From: Auanema rhodensis
Lineage: Eukaryota; Nematoda; Chromadorea; Rhabditida; Rhabditidae
DNA length: 64,000 nucleotides
Assembly: GCA_964057225.1 (NCBI GenBank)
Contig: OZ059897.1
Location: 3,658,001-3,722,000, forward strand
Reading direction: 5' to 3'
Shown here: positions 41,067-54,054 of the stretch, in pieces
Layout: each line of letters begins with the position of its first letter
Position numbering within the stretch: the first letter of the stretch is position 1
Position numbers and translations under genes: made by a program
The notes under the pieces: model-generated
Seen by the model: only the letters and a program-made list of their open reading frames with translations
Told to the model about the DNA's origin: nothing
Databases searched by the model: none

Positions 41067-42119
41067 ATGGAGCGTTTCTCAATGTAGTATAGTGCATTCG
41101 ATGCGGATTTTTAAGCTGCGTTGATCTGTGTTATCAGATTTGCGCTAGCTTAAAAATGCACCGAGTAATCAACTGATATAGGTTCACACTTATATCCTCG
41201 ATTTTTACCCTGAAGAATTAATTTTTTCGTTGAATTACATTGTCCATCGTCTTTGCCTTGAAAAAAGAAATCTAAAAACTCCTACTTTTTGTGAAATTAT
41301 TTAGAAATTTTTCGGGAAAATTTTTGTCAAAATGTTTTTGGAAGCAATGTTGAGTGTAAATGGGAACTCAACATACACTAATGCATTATTTTTCAAACGA
41401 TCATAACTAATTTTTTTATGGAGCGTTTCTCAATGTAGTATAGTGCATTCGATGCGGATTTTTAAGCTGCGTTGATCTGTGTTATCAGATTTGCGCTAGC
41501 TTAAAAATGCACCGAGTAATCAACTGATATAGGTTCACACTTATATCCTCGATTTTTACCCTGAAGAATTAATTTTTTCGTTGAATAACATTGTCCATCG
41601 TCTTTGCCTTGAAAAAAGAAATCTAAAAACTCCTACTTTTTGTGAAATTATTTAGAAATTTTTCGGGAAAATTTTTGTCACAATGTTTTTGGAAGCAATG
41701 TTGAGTGTACATGGGAACTCAGCATACACTAATGCATTATTTTTCAAACGATCATAACTAATTTTTGTATAGAGCGTTTCTCAATGTAGTATAGTGCATT
41801 CGATGCGGATTTTTAAGCTGCGTTGATCTGTGTTATCCGATTTGAGCTAGCTTGAAAATGTACCGAGATATCAACTGATATATGTTCACACATATATCCT
41901 CGATTTTCACCCTGAAGAATTTATTTTTTCGTTGAATAACATTGTCCATCGTCTTCGCCTTGAAAAAAGGAATCTAAAAACATCTACTTTTTGTGAAATT
42001 ATTTAGAAATTTTTCGGGAAAATTTTTGTCAAAATGTTTTTGGAAGCAATGTTGAGTGTACATGGGAACTCAACATACACTAATGCATTATTTTTCAAAC
42101 GATCATAACTAATTTTTTT

Positions 42120-42470
42120 ATGGAGCGTTTCTCAATGTAGTATAGTGCATTCGATGCGGATTTTTAAGCTGCGTTGATCTGTGTTATCAGATTTGCGCTA
42201 GCTTAAAAATGCACCGAGTAATCAACTGATATAGGTTCACACTTATATCCTCGAATTTCACCCTGAAGAATTAATTTTTTCGTTGAATAACATTGTCCAT
42301 CGTCTTCGTCTTGAAAAAAGGAATCTAAAAACATCTACTTTTTGTGAAATTATTCAGAAATTTTTCGGGAAAATGTTTGTCAAAATGTTTTTGGAAGCAA
42401 TGTTGAGTGTACATGGGAACTCAACATACACTAATGCATTATTTTTCAAACGATCATAACTAATTTTTGT
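42120..42470 (+). repeat. chimeric monomer with a mapped junction
   Basis: The left part (TTGCGCTAGC, GAGTAATC, TCGAATTTC, AATTAATT, AATAACATT) belongs to the GCGCTAGC type. The right part (CTTCGTCTTG, ATTATTCAG, AAAATGTTTG) belongs to the type at 36151 and 37907. The switch falls between about 42283 and 42306. The next monomers (42471, 42823) continue the order of the 5-mer block (GCGTCG with extra A, then TTATCCG), so the junction looks like one unequal exchange. Confidence 0.78.
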
Positions 42471-44577
42471 ATAGAGCGTTTTGTAATGTAGTATAGTGCA
42501 TTCGATGCGGATTTTTAAGCTGCGTCGATCTGTGTTATCAGATTTGAGTTAGCTTAAAAATGCACCGAGATATCAACTGATATATGTTCACACTTATATC
42601 CTCGATTTTCACCCTGAAGAAATGATTTTTTCGTTGAAAAAACATTGTCCATCGTCTTTGCCTTGAAAAAAGGAATCTAAAAACATCTACTTTTTGTGAA
42701 ATTATCTAGAAATTTTTCGGGAAAATTTTTGTCAAAATGTTTTTGGAAGCAATGTTGAGTGTACATGGGAACTCAACATACACTAATGCATTATTTTTCA
42801 AACGATCATAACTTATTTTTGTATAGAGCGTTTCTCAATGTAGTGTAGTGCATTCGATGCGGATTTTTAAGCTGCGTCGATCTGTGTTATCCGATTTGAG
42901 CTAGCTTGAAAATGTACCGAGATATCAACTGATATATGTTCACACTTATATCCTCGATTTTCACCCTGAAGAATTTATTTTTTCGTTGAATAACATTGTC
43001 CATCGTCTTCGCCTTGAAAAAAGGAATCTAAAAACATCTACTTTTTGTGAAATTATTTAGAAATTTTTCGGGAAAATTTTTGTCAAAATGTTTTTGGAAG
43101 CAATGTTGAGTGTACATGGGAACTCAACATACACTAATGCATTATTTTTCAAACGATCATAACTAATTTTTTTATGGAGCGTTTCTCAATGTAGTATAGT
43201 GCATTCGATGCGGATTTTTAAGCTGCGTTGATCTGTGTTATCAGATTTGCGCTAGCTTAAAAATGCACCGAGTAATCAACTGATATAGGTTCACACTTAT
43301 ATCCTCGATTTTTACACTGAAGAATTAATTTTTTCGTTGAATAACATTGTCCATCGTCTTTGCCTTGAAAAAAAAAATCTAAAAACTCCTACTTTTTGTG
43401 AAATTATTTAGAAATTTTTCGGGAAAATTTTTGTCACAATGTTTTTGGAAGCAATGTTGAGTGTACATGGGAACTCAGCATACACTAATGCATTATTTTT
43501 CAAACGATCATAACTAATTTTTGTATAGAGCGTTTCTCAATGTAGTATAGTGCATTCGATGCGGATTTTTAAGCTGCGTTGATCTGTGTTATCAGATTTG
43601 CGCTAGCTTAAAAATGCACCGAGATATCAACTGATATATGTTCACACTTATATCCTCGATTTTCACCCTGAAGAAATGATTTTTTCGTTGAATAACATTG
43701 TCCTTCGTCTTCGTCTTGAAAAAAGGAATCTAAAAACATCTACTTTTTGTGAAATTATTTAGAAATTTTTCGGGAAAATTTTTGTCAAAATGTTTTTGGA
43801 AGCAATGTTGAGTGTACATGGGAACTCAACATACACTAATGCATTATTTTTCAAACGATCATAACTAATTTTTGTATAGAGCGTTTCTCATTGTAGTATA
43901 GTGCATTCGATGCGGATTTTTAAGCTGCGTTGATCTGTGTTATCAGATTTGCGCTAGCTTAAAAATGCACCGAGTAATCAACTGATATAGGTTCACACTT
44001 ATATCCTCGATTTTCACCCTGAAGAAATGATTTTTTCGTTGAATAACATTGTCCTTCGTCTTCGTCTTGAAAAAAGGAATCTAAAAACATCTACTTTTTG
44101 TGAAATTATCTAGAAATTTTTCGGGAAAATTTTTGTCAAAATGTTTTTGGAAGCAATGTTGAGTGTACATGGGAACTCAACATACACTAATGCATTATTT
44201 TTCAAACGATCATAACTAATTTTTGTATAGAGCGTTTCTCATTGTAGTATAGTGCATTCGATGCGGATTTTTAAGCTGCGTTGATCTGTGTTATCAGATT
44301 TGCGCTAGCTTAAAAATGCACCGAGTAATCAACTGATATAGGTTCACACTTATATCCTCGATTTTCACCCTGAAGAATTAATTTTTTCGTTGAATAACAT
44401 TGTCCATCGTCTTTGCCTTGAAAAAAGAAATCCAAAAACTCCTACTTTTTGTGAAATTATTTAGAAATTTTTCGGGAAAATTTTTGTCACAATGTTTTTG
44501 GAAGCAATGTTGAGTGTACATGGGAACTCAGCATACACTAATGCATTATTTTTCAAACGATCATAACTAATTTTTGT

Positions 44578-45279
44578 ATAGAGCGTTTCTCAATGTAATA
44601 TAGTGCATTCGATGCAAATTTTTAAGCTGCGTTGATCTGTGTTATCAGATTTGCGCTAGCTTAAAAATGCACCGAGATATCAACTGATATATGTTCACAC
44701 TTATATCCTCGATTTTCACCCTGAAGAAATGATTTTTTCGTTGAATAACATTGTCCTTCGTCTTCGTCTTGAAAAAAGGAATCTAAAAACATCTACTTTT
44801 TGTGAAATTATTTAGAAATTTTTCGGGAAAATTTTTGTCAAAATGTTTTTGGAAGCAATGTTGAGTGTACATGGGAACTCAACATACACTAATGCATTAT
44901 TTTTCAAACGATCATAACTAATTTTTGTATAGAGCGTTTCTCATTGTAGTATAGTGCATTCGATGCGGATTTTTAAGCTGCGTTGATCTGTGTTATCAGA
45001 TTTGCGCTAGCTTAAAAATGCACCGAGTAATCAACTGATATAGGTTCACACTTATATCCTCGAATTTCACCCTGAAGAATTAATTTTTTCGTTGAATAAC
45101 ATTGTCCATCGTCTTTGCCTTGAAAAAAGAAATCCAAAAACTCCTACTTTTTGTGAAATTATTTAGAAATTTTTCGGGAAAATTTTTGTCACAATGTTTT
45201 TGGAAGCAATGTTGAGTGTACATGGGAACTCAGCATACACTAATGCATTATTTTTCAAACGATCATAACTAATTTTTGT
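44578..45279 (+). repeat. 2-monomer higher-order repeat, copy 1 (702 bp)
   Basis: First monomer: TTGCGCTAGC with GAGATATC and GTCCTTCGTC; here it also has private changes GTAATATAG and GATGCAAATTT. Second monomer: CTCATTG with GAGTAATC, TCGAATTTC, GAAATCCAAA, GTCACAATG and ACTCAGC. Related but not identical monomers precede it at 43525-44577. Confidence 0.85.
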
Positions 45280-45981
45280 ATAGAGCGTTTCTCAATGTAG
45301 TATAGTGCATTCGATGCGGATTTTTAAGCTGCGTTGATCTGTGTTATCAGATTTGCGCTAGCTTAAAAATGCACCGAGATATCAACTGATATATGTTCAC
45401 ACTTATATCCTCGATTTTCACCCTGAAGAAATGATTTTTTCGTTGAATAACATTGTCCTTCGTCTTCGTCTTGAAAAAAGGAATCTAAAAACATCTACTT
45501 TTTGTGAAATTATTTAGAAATTTTTCGGGAAAATTTTTGTCAAAATGTTTTTGGAAGCAATGTTGAGTGTACATGGGAACTCAACATACACTAATGCATT
45601 ATTTTTCAAACGATCATAACTAATTTTTGTATAGAGCGTTTCTCATTGTAGTATAGTGCATTCGATGCGGATTTTTAAGCTGCGTTGATCTGTGTTATCA
45701 GATTTGCGCTAGCTTAAAAATGCACCGAGTAATCAACTGATATAGGTTCACACTTATATCCTCGAATTTCACCCTGAAGAATTAATTTTTTCGTTGAATA
45801 ACATTGTCCATCGTCTTTGCCTTGAAAAAAGAAATCCAAAAACTCCTACTTTTTGTGAAATTATTTAGAAATTTTTCGGGAAAATTTTTGTCACAATGTT
45901 TTTGGAAGCAATGTTGAGTGTACATGGGAACTCAGCATACACTAATGCATTATTTTTCAAACGATCATAACTAATTTTTGT
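45280..45981 (+). repeat. 2-monomer higher-order repeat, copy 2 (702 bp)
   Basis: Adjacent copy of 44578-45279 without the private GTAATATAG and GATGCAAATTT changes of copy 1. Confidence 0.85.
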
Positions 45982-46332
45982 ATAGAGCGTTTCTCAATGT
46001 AGTATAGTGCATTCGATGCGGATTTTTAAGCTGCGTTGATCTGTGTTATCAGATTTGAGTTAGCTTAAAAATGCACCGAGATATCAACTGATATATGTTC
46101 ACACTTATATCCTCGATTTTCACCCTGAAGAAATGATTTTTTCGTTGAATAACATTGTCCATCGTCTTCGCCTTGAAAGAAGGAATCTAAAAACATCTAC
46201 TTTTTGTGAAATTATTCAGAAATTTTTCGGGAAAATTTTTGTCAAAATGTTTTTGGAAGCAATGTTGAGTGTACATGGGAACTCAACATACACTAATGCA
46301 TTATTTTTCAAACGATCATAACTAATTTTTGT

Positions 46333-48087
46333 ATAGAGCGTTTCTCAATGTAATATAGTGCATTCGATGCGGATTTTTAAGCTGCGTCGATCTGTGTTAT
46401 CAGATTTGAGTTTACTTAAAAATGCACCGAGATATCAACTGATATAGGTTCACACATATATCCTCGATTTTCACCCTGAAGAAATGATTTTTTCGTTGAA
46501 AAACATTGTCCATCGTCTTCGTCTTGAAAAAAGGAATCTAAAAACATCTACTTTTTGTGAAATTATTCAGAAATTTTTCGGGAAAATTTTTGTCAAAATG
46601 TTTTTGGAAGCAATGTTGAGTGTACATGGGAACTCAACATACACTAATGCATTATTTTTCAAACGATCATAACTAATTTTTGTATAGAGCGTTTCTCAAT
46701 GTAATATAGTGCATTCGATGCGGATTTTTAAGCTGCGTCGATCTGTGTTATCAGATTTGAGTTTACTTAAAAATGCACCGAGATATCAACTGATATAGGT
46801 TCACACATATATCCTCGATTTTCACCCTGAAGAAATGATTTTTTCGTTGAAAAACATTGTCCATCGTCTTCGTCTTGAAAAAAGGAATCTAAAAACATCT
46901 ACTTTTTGTGAAATTATTCAGAAATTTTTCGGGAAAATTTTTGTCACAATGTTTTTGGAAGCAATGTTGAGTGTACATGGGAACTCAGCATACACTAATG
47001 CATTATTTTTCAAACGATAATAACTAATTTTTGTATGGAGCGTTTCTCAATGTAGTATAGTGCATTCGATGCGGATTTTTAAGCTGCGTCGATCTGTGTT
47101 ATCCGATTTGAGCTAGCTTGAAAATGTACCGAGATATCAACTGATATATGTTCACACTTATATCCTCGATTTTCACCCTGAAGAATTTATTTTTTCGTTG
47201 AATAACATTGTCCATTGTCTTCGCCTTGAAAGAAGGAATCTAAAAACATCTACTTTTTGTGAAATTATTAAGAAATTTTTCGGGAAAATTTTTGTCAAAA
47301 TGTTTTTGGAAGCAATGTTGAGTGTACATGGGAACTCAACATACACTAATGCATTATTTTTCAAACGATCATAACTAATTTTTGTATAGAGCGTTTCTCA
47401 ATGTAATATAGTGCATTCGATGCGGATTTTTAAGCTGCGTCGATCTGTGTTATCAGATTTGAGTTTACTTAAAAATGCACCGAGATATCAACTGATATAG
47501 GTTCACACATATATCCTCGATTTTCACCCTGAAGAAATGATTTTTTCGTTGAAAAACATTGTCCATCGTCTTCGTCTTGAAAAAAGGAATCTAAAAACAT
47601 CTACTTTTTGTGAAATTATTCAGAAATTTTTCGGGAAAATTTTTGTCAAAATGTTTTTGGAAGCAATGTTGAGTGTACATGGGAACTCAACATACACTAA
47701 TGCATTATTTTTCAAACGATCATAACTAATTTTTGTATAGAGCGTTTCTCAATGTAATATAGTGCATTCGATGCGGATTTTTAAGCTGCGTCGATCTGTG
47801 TTATCAGATTTGAGTTTACTTAAAAATGCACCGAGATATCAACTGATATAGGTTCACACATATATCCTCGATTTTCACCCTGAAGAAATGATTTTTTCGT
47901 TGAAAAACATTGTCCATCGTCTTCGTCTTGAAAAAAGGAATCTAAAAACATCTACTTTTTGTGAAATTATTCAGAAATTTTTCGGGAAAATTTTTGTCAA
48001 AATGTTTTTGGAAGCAATGTTGAGTGTACATGGGAACTCAGCATACACTAATGCATTATTTTTCAAACGATAATAACTAATTTTTGT
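46333..48087 (+). repeat. 3-monomer period (1053 bp), one full unit plus two monomers
   Basis: Monomers at 46333 and 46684 (GTAATATAG, GAGTTTACTTA, ACATATATCC, ATTATTCAG) recur at 47386 and 47737. The 46684 and 47737 copies share ACTCAGCAT and CGATAATAAC at their ends but differ at GTCACAATG versus GTCAAAATG. The intervening monomer at 47035 is of TTATCCG type with a rear half (GAAAGAAGG) like the monomer at 45982. Confidence 0.85.
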
Positions 48088-51000
48088 ATGGAGCGTTTCT
48101 CAATGTAGTATAGTGCATTCGATGCGGATTTTTAAGCTGCGTTGATCTGTGTTATCAGATTTGCGCTAGCTTAAAAATGCACCGAGTAATCAACTGATAT
48201 AGGTTCACACTTATATCCTCGATTTTCACCCTGAAGAATTAATTTTTTCGTTGAATAACATTGTCCATCGTCTTTGCCTTGAAAAAAGAAATCTAAAAAC
48301 TCCTACTTTTTGTAAAATTATTTAGAAATTTTTCGGGAAAATTTTTGTCACAATGTTTTTGGAAGCAATGTTGAGTGTACATGGGAACTCAACATACACT
48401 AATGCATTATTTTTCAAACGATCATAACTAATTTTTGTATAGAGCGTTTCTTAATGTAGTATAGTGCATTCGATGCGGATTTTTAAGCTGCGTTGATCTG
48501 TGTTATCAGATTTGAGTTAGCTTAAAAATGCACCGAGATATCAACTGATATATGTTCACACTTATATCCTCGATTTTCACCCTGAAGAAATGATTTTTTC
48601 GTTGAATGACATTGTCCATCGTCTTCGTCTTGAAAAAAGGAATCTAAAAACATCTACTTTTTGTGAAATTATCTAGAAATTTTTCGGGAAAATTTTTGTC
48701 AAAATGTTTTTGGAAGCAATGTTGAGTGTACATGGGAACTCAACATACACTAATGCATTATTTTTCAAACGATCATAACTAATTTTTGTATAGAGCGTTT
48801 CTCAATGTAGTATAGTGCATTCGATGCGGATTTTTAAGCTGCGTTGATCTGTGTTATCAGATTTGAGTTAACTTAAAAATGCACCGAGATATCAACTGAT
48901 ATATGTTCACACTTATATCCTCGATTTTCACCCTGAAGAAATGATTTTTTCGTTGGAAAACATTGTCCATCGTATTCGTTTTGAAAAAAGAAATCTAAAA
49001 ACATCTACTTTTTGTGAAATTATTTAGAAATTTTTCGGGAAAATTTTTGTCAAAATGTTTTTGGAAGCAATGTTGAGTGTGCATGGGAACTCAACATACG
49101 CTAATGCATTATTTTTCAGACGATCATAACTAATTTTTGTATAGAGCGTTTCTCATTGTAGTATAGTGCATTCGATGCGGATTTTCAAGCTGCGTTGATC
49201 TGTGTTATCAGATTTGAGTTAACTAAAAAATGCACCGAGATATCAACTGATATAGGTTCACACTTGTATCCTCGATTTTCACCCTGAAGAAATGATTTTT
49301 TCGTTGAAAAACATTGTCCATCGTATTCGTCTTGAAAAAAGGAATCTAAAAACATCTACTTTTTGTGAAATTATTTAGAAATTTTTCGGGAAAATTTTTG
49401 TCAAAATGTTTTTGGAAGCAATGTTGAGTGTACATGGGAACTCAACATACACTAATGCATTATTTTTCAAACGATCATAACTAATTTTTGTATAGAGCGT
49501 TTCTCATTGTAGTATAGTGCATTCGATGCGGATTTTTAAGCTGCGTTGATCTGTGTTATCAGATTTGAGTTAACTTAAAAATGCACCGAGATATCAACTG
49601 ATATAGGTTCACACATATATCCTCGATTTTCACCCTGAAGAAATGATTTTTTCGTTGAAAAACATTGTCCATCGTCTTCGTTTTGAAAAAAGGAATCTAA
49701 AAACATCTACTTTTCGTGAAATTATTCAGAAATTTTTCGGGAAAATTTTTGTCAAAATGTTTTTGGAAGCAATGTTCAGTGTACATGGGAACTCAACATA
49801 CACTAATGCATTATTTTTCAAACGATCATAACTAATTTTTGTATAGAGCGTTTCTCAATGTAGTATAGTGCATTCGATGCGGATTTTTAAGCTGCGTTGA
49901 TCTGTGTTATCGGATTTGAGTTAGCTTAAAAGTGCACCGAGATATCAACTGATATATGTTCACACTTATATCCTCGATTTTCACCCTGAAGAATTAATTT
50001 TTTCGTTGAATAACATTGTCATTTGTCTTCGTCTTGAAAAAAGGAATCTAAAAACATCTACTTTTTGTGAAATTATTTAGAAATTTTTCGGGAAAATTTT
50101 TGTCAAAATGTTTTTGGAAGCAATGTTGAGTGTACATGGGAACTCAACATACACTAATGCATTATTTTTCAAACGATCATAACTAATTTTTGTATAGAGC
50201 GTTTCTCTTTGTAGTATAGTGCATTCGATGCGGATTTTTAAGCTGCGTTGATCTGTGTTATCAGATTTGAGTTAACTTAAAAATGCACCGAGATATCAAC
50301 TGATATAGGTTCACACATATATCCTCGATTTTCACCCTGAAGAAATGATTTTTTCGTTGAAAAACATTGTCCATCGTCTTTGTCTTGAAAAAAGGAATCT
50401 AAAAACATCTACTTTTTGTGAAATTATTCAGAAATTTTTCGGGAAAATTTTTGTCAAAATGTTTTTGGAAGCAATGTTGAGTGTACATGGGAACTCAACA
50501 TACACTAATGCATTATTTTTCAAACGATCATAACTAATTTTTGTATAGAGCGTTTCTCAATGTAATATAGTGCATTCGATGCGGATTTTTAAGCTGCGTC
50601 GATCTGCGTTATCAGATTTGAGTTTACTTAAAAATGCACCGAGATATCAACTGATATAGGTTCACACATATATCCTCGATTTTCACCCTGAAGAAATGAT
50701 TTTTTCGTTGAAAAACATTGTCCATAGTCTTCGTCTTGAAAAAAGGAATCTAAAAACATCTACTTTTTGTGAAATTATTCAGAAATTTTTCGGGAAAATT
50801 TTTGTCAAAATGTTTTTGGAAGCAATGTTGAGTGTACATGGGAACTCAACATACACTAATGCATTATTTTTCAAACGATCATAACTAATTTTTGTATAGA
50901 GCGTTTCTCAATGTAATATAGTGCATTCGATGCGGATTTTTAAGCTGCGTCGATCTGTGTTATCAGATTTGAGTTTACTTAAAAATGCACCGAGATATCA

Positions 51001-52650
51001 ACTGATATAGGTTCACACATATATCCTCGATTTTCACCCTGAAGAAATGATTTTTTCGTTGAAAAACATTGTCCATCGTCTTCGTCTTGAAAAAAGGAAT
51101 CTAAAAACATCTACTTTTTGTGAAATTATTCAGAAATTTTTCGGGAAAATTTTTGTCAAAATGTTTTTGGAAGCAATGTTGAGTGTACATGGGAACTCAA
51201 CATACACTAATGCATTATTTTTCAAACGATCATAACTAATTTTTGTATAGAGCGTTTCTCAATGTAGTATAGTGCATTCGATGCGGATTTTTAAGCTGCG
51301 TCGATCTGTGTTATCCGATTTGAGCTAGCTTGAAAATGTACCGAGATATCAACTGATATATGTTCACACATATATCCTCGATTTTCACCCTGAAGAAATG
51401 ATTTTTTCGTTGAATGACATTGTCCATCGTCTTCGTCTTGAAAAAAGGAATCTAAAAACATCTACTTTTTGTGAAATTATTTAGAAATTTTTCGGGAAAA
51501 TTTTTGTCAAAATGTTTTTGGAAGCAATGTTGAGTGTACATGGGAACTCAGCATACACTAATGCATTATTTTTCAAACGATCATAACTAATTTTTGTATG
51601 GAGCGTTTCTCAATGTAGTATAGTGCATTCGATGCGGATTTTTAAGCTGCGTTGATCTGTGTTATCAGATTTGCGCTAGCTTAAAAATGCACCGAGTAAT
51701 CAACTGATATAGGTTCACACTTATATCCTCGATTTTCACCCTGAAGAATTAATTTTTTCGTTGAATAACATTGTCCATCGTCTTTGCCTTGAAAAAAGAA
51801 ATCTAAAAACTCCTACTTTTTGTAAAATTATTTAGAAATTTTTCGGGAAAATTTTTGTCACAATGTTTTTGGAAGCAATGTTGAGTGTACATGGGAACTC
51901 AACATACACTAATGCATTATTTTTCAAACGATCATAACTAATTTTTGTATAGAGCGTTTCTTAATGTAGTATAGTGCATTCGATGCGGATTTTTAAGCTG
52001 CGTTGATCTGTGTTATCAGATTTGAGTTAGCTTAAAAATGCACCGAGATATCAACTGATATATGTTCACACTTATATCCTCGATTTTCACCCTGAAGAAA
52101 TGATTTTTTCGTTGAATGACATTGTCCATCGTCTTCGTCTTGAAAAAAGGAATCTAAAAACATCTACTTTTTGTGAAATTATCTAGAAATTTTTCGGGAA
52201 AATTTTTGTCAAAATGTTTTTGGAAGCAATGTTGAGTGTACATGGGAACTCAACATACACTAATGCATTATTTTTCAAACGATCATAACTAATTTTTGTA
52301 TAGAGCGTTTCTCAATGTAGTATAGTGCATTCGATGCGGATTTTTAAGCTGCGTCGATCTGTGTTATCAGATTTGAGTTTACTTAAAAATGCACCGAGAT
52401 ATCAACTGATATAGGTTCACACATATATCCTCGATTTTCACCCTTAAGAAATGATTTTTTCGTTGAAAAACATTGTCCATCGTCTTCGTCTTGAAAAAAG
52501 GAATCTAAAAACATCTACTTTTTGTGAAATTATTCAGAAATTTTTCGGGAAAATTTTTGTCAAAATGTTTTTGGAAGCAATGTTGAGTGTACATGGGAAC
52601 TCAGCATACACTAATGCATTATTTTTCAAACGATAATGACTAATTTTTGT

Positions 52651-53001
52651 ATGGAGCGTTTCTCAATGTAGTATAGTGCATTCGATGCGGATTTTTAAGC
52701 TGCGTCGATCTGTGTTATCCGATTTGCGCTAGCTTAAAAATGCACCGAGTAATCAACTGATATAGGTTCACACTTATATCCTCGATTTTCACCCTGAAGA
52801 ATTAATTTTTTCGTTGAATAACATTGTCCATCGTCTTTGCCTTGAAAAAAGAAATCTAAAAACTCCTACTTTTTGTAAAATTATTTAGAAATTTTTCGGG
52901 AAAATTTTTGTCAAAATGTTTTTGGAAGCAATGTTGAGTGTACATGGGAACTCAACATACACTAATGCATTATTTTTCAAACGATCATAACTAATTTTTG
53001 T
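52651..53001 (+). repeat. chimeric monomer with junction within about 8 bp
   Basis: Positions up to about 52720 read GCGTCG and TTATCC, typical of the TTATCCG type. From about 52726 the sequence reads GCGCTAGC and GAGTAATC, typical of the other type at 48088 and 51598. The combination TCCGATTTGCGC was not seen elsewhere. Confidence 0.75.
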
Positions 53002-54054
53002 ATAGAGCGTTTCTTAATGTAGTATAGTGCATTCGATGCGGATTTTTAAGCTGCGTTGATCTGTGTTATCAGATTTGAGTTAGCTTAAAAATGCACCGAG
53101 ATATCAACTGATATATGTTCACACTTATATCCTCGATTTTCACCCTGAAGAAATGATTTTTTCGTTGAATGACATTGTCCATCGTCTTCGTCTTGAAAAA
53201 AGGAATCTAAAAACATCTACTTTTTGTGAAATTATCTAGAAATTTTTCGGGAAAATTTTTGTCAAAATGTTTTTGGAAGCAATGTTGAGAGTACATAAGA
53301 ACTCAACATACACTAATGCATTATTTTTCAAACGATCATAACTAATTTTTGTATAGAGCGTTTCTCAATGTAGTATAGTGCATTCGATGCGGATTTTTAA
53401 GCTGCGTTGATCTGTGTTATCAGATTTGAGTTAACTTAAAAATGCACCGAGATATCAACTGATATAGGTTCACACATATATCCTCGATTTTCACCCTGAA
53501 GAAATGATTTTTTCGTTGAAAAACATTGTCCATCGTCTTCGTTTTGAAAAAAGGAATCTAAAAACATCTACTTTTTGTGAAATTATTCAGAAATTTTTCG
53601 GGAAAATTTTTGTCAAAATGTTTTTGGAAGCAATGTTCAGTGTACATGGGAACTCAACATACACTAATGCATTATTTTTCAAACGATCATAACTAATTTT
53701 TGTATAGAGCGTTTCTCAATGTAGTATAGTGCATTCGATGCGGATTTTTAAGCTGCGTTGATCTGTGTTATCGGATTTGAGTTAGCTTAAAAGTGCACCG
53801 AGATATCAACTGATATATGTTCACACTTATATCCTCGATTTTCACCCTGAAGAATTAATTTTTTCGTTGAATAACATTGTCATTTGTCTTCGTCTTGAAA
53901 AAAGGAATCTAAAAACATCTACTTTTTGTGAAATTATTTAGAAATTTTTCGGGAAAATTTTTGTCAAAATGTTTTTGGAAGCAATGTTGAGTGTACATGG
54001 GAACTCAACATACACTAATGCATTATTTTTCAAACGATCATAACTAATTTTTGT

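Larger units (their letters stand above)
33692..45981 (+). repeat. array zone 3: 35 monomers
   Basis: Thirty-five monomers starting with the first copy carrying TTGCGCTAGC and GAGTAATCAAC. Zone markers are TTTTTTTATGGAGCG junctions, GTCTTTGCC, AACTCCTAC, GTCACAATG and ACTCAGCAT. Five monomers (34745, 35097, 36502, 38258, 42471) are 352 bp through an extra A in TTGAAAAAACATT. Blocks with 5-, 3- and 2-monomer periods are listed separately. No gene lies in this zone. Confidence 0.82.
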
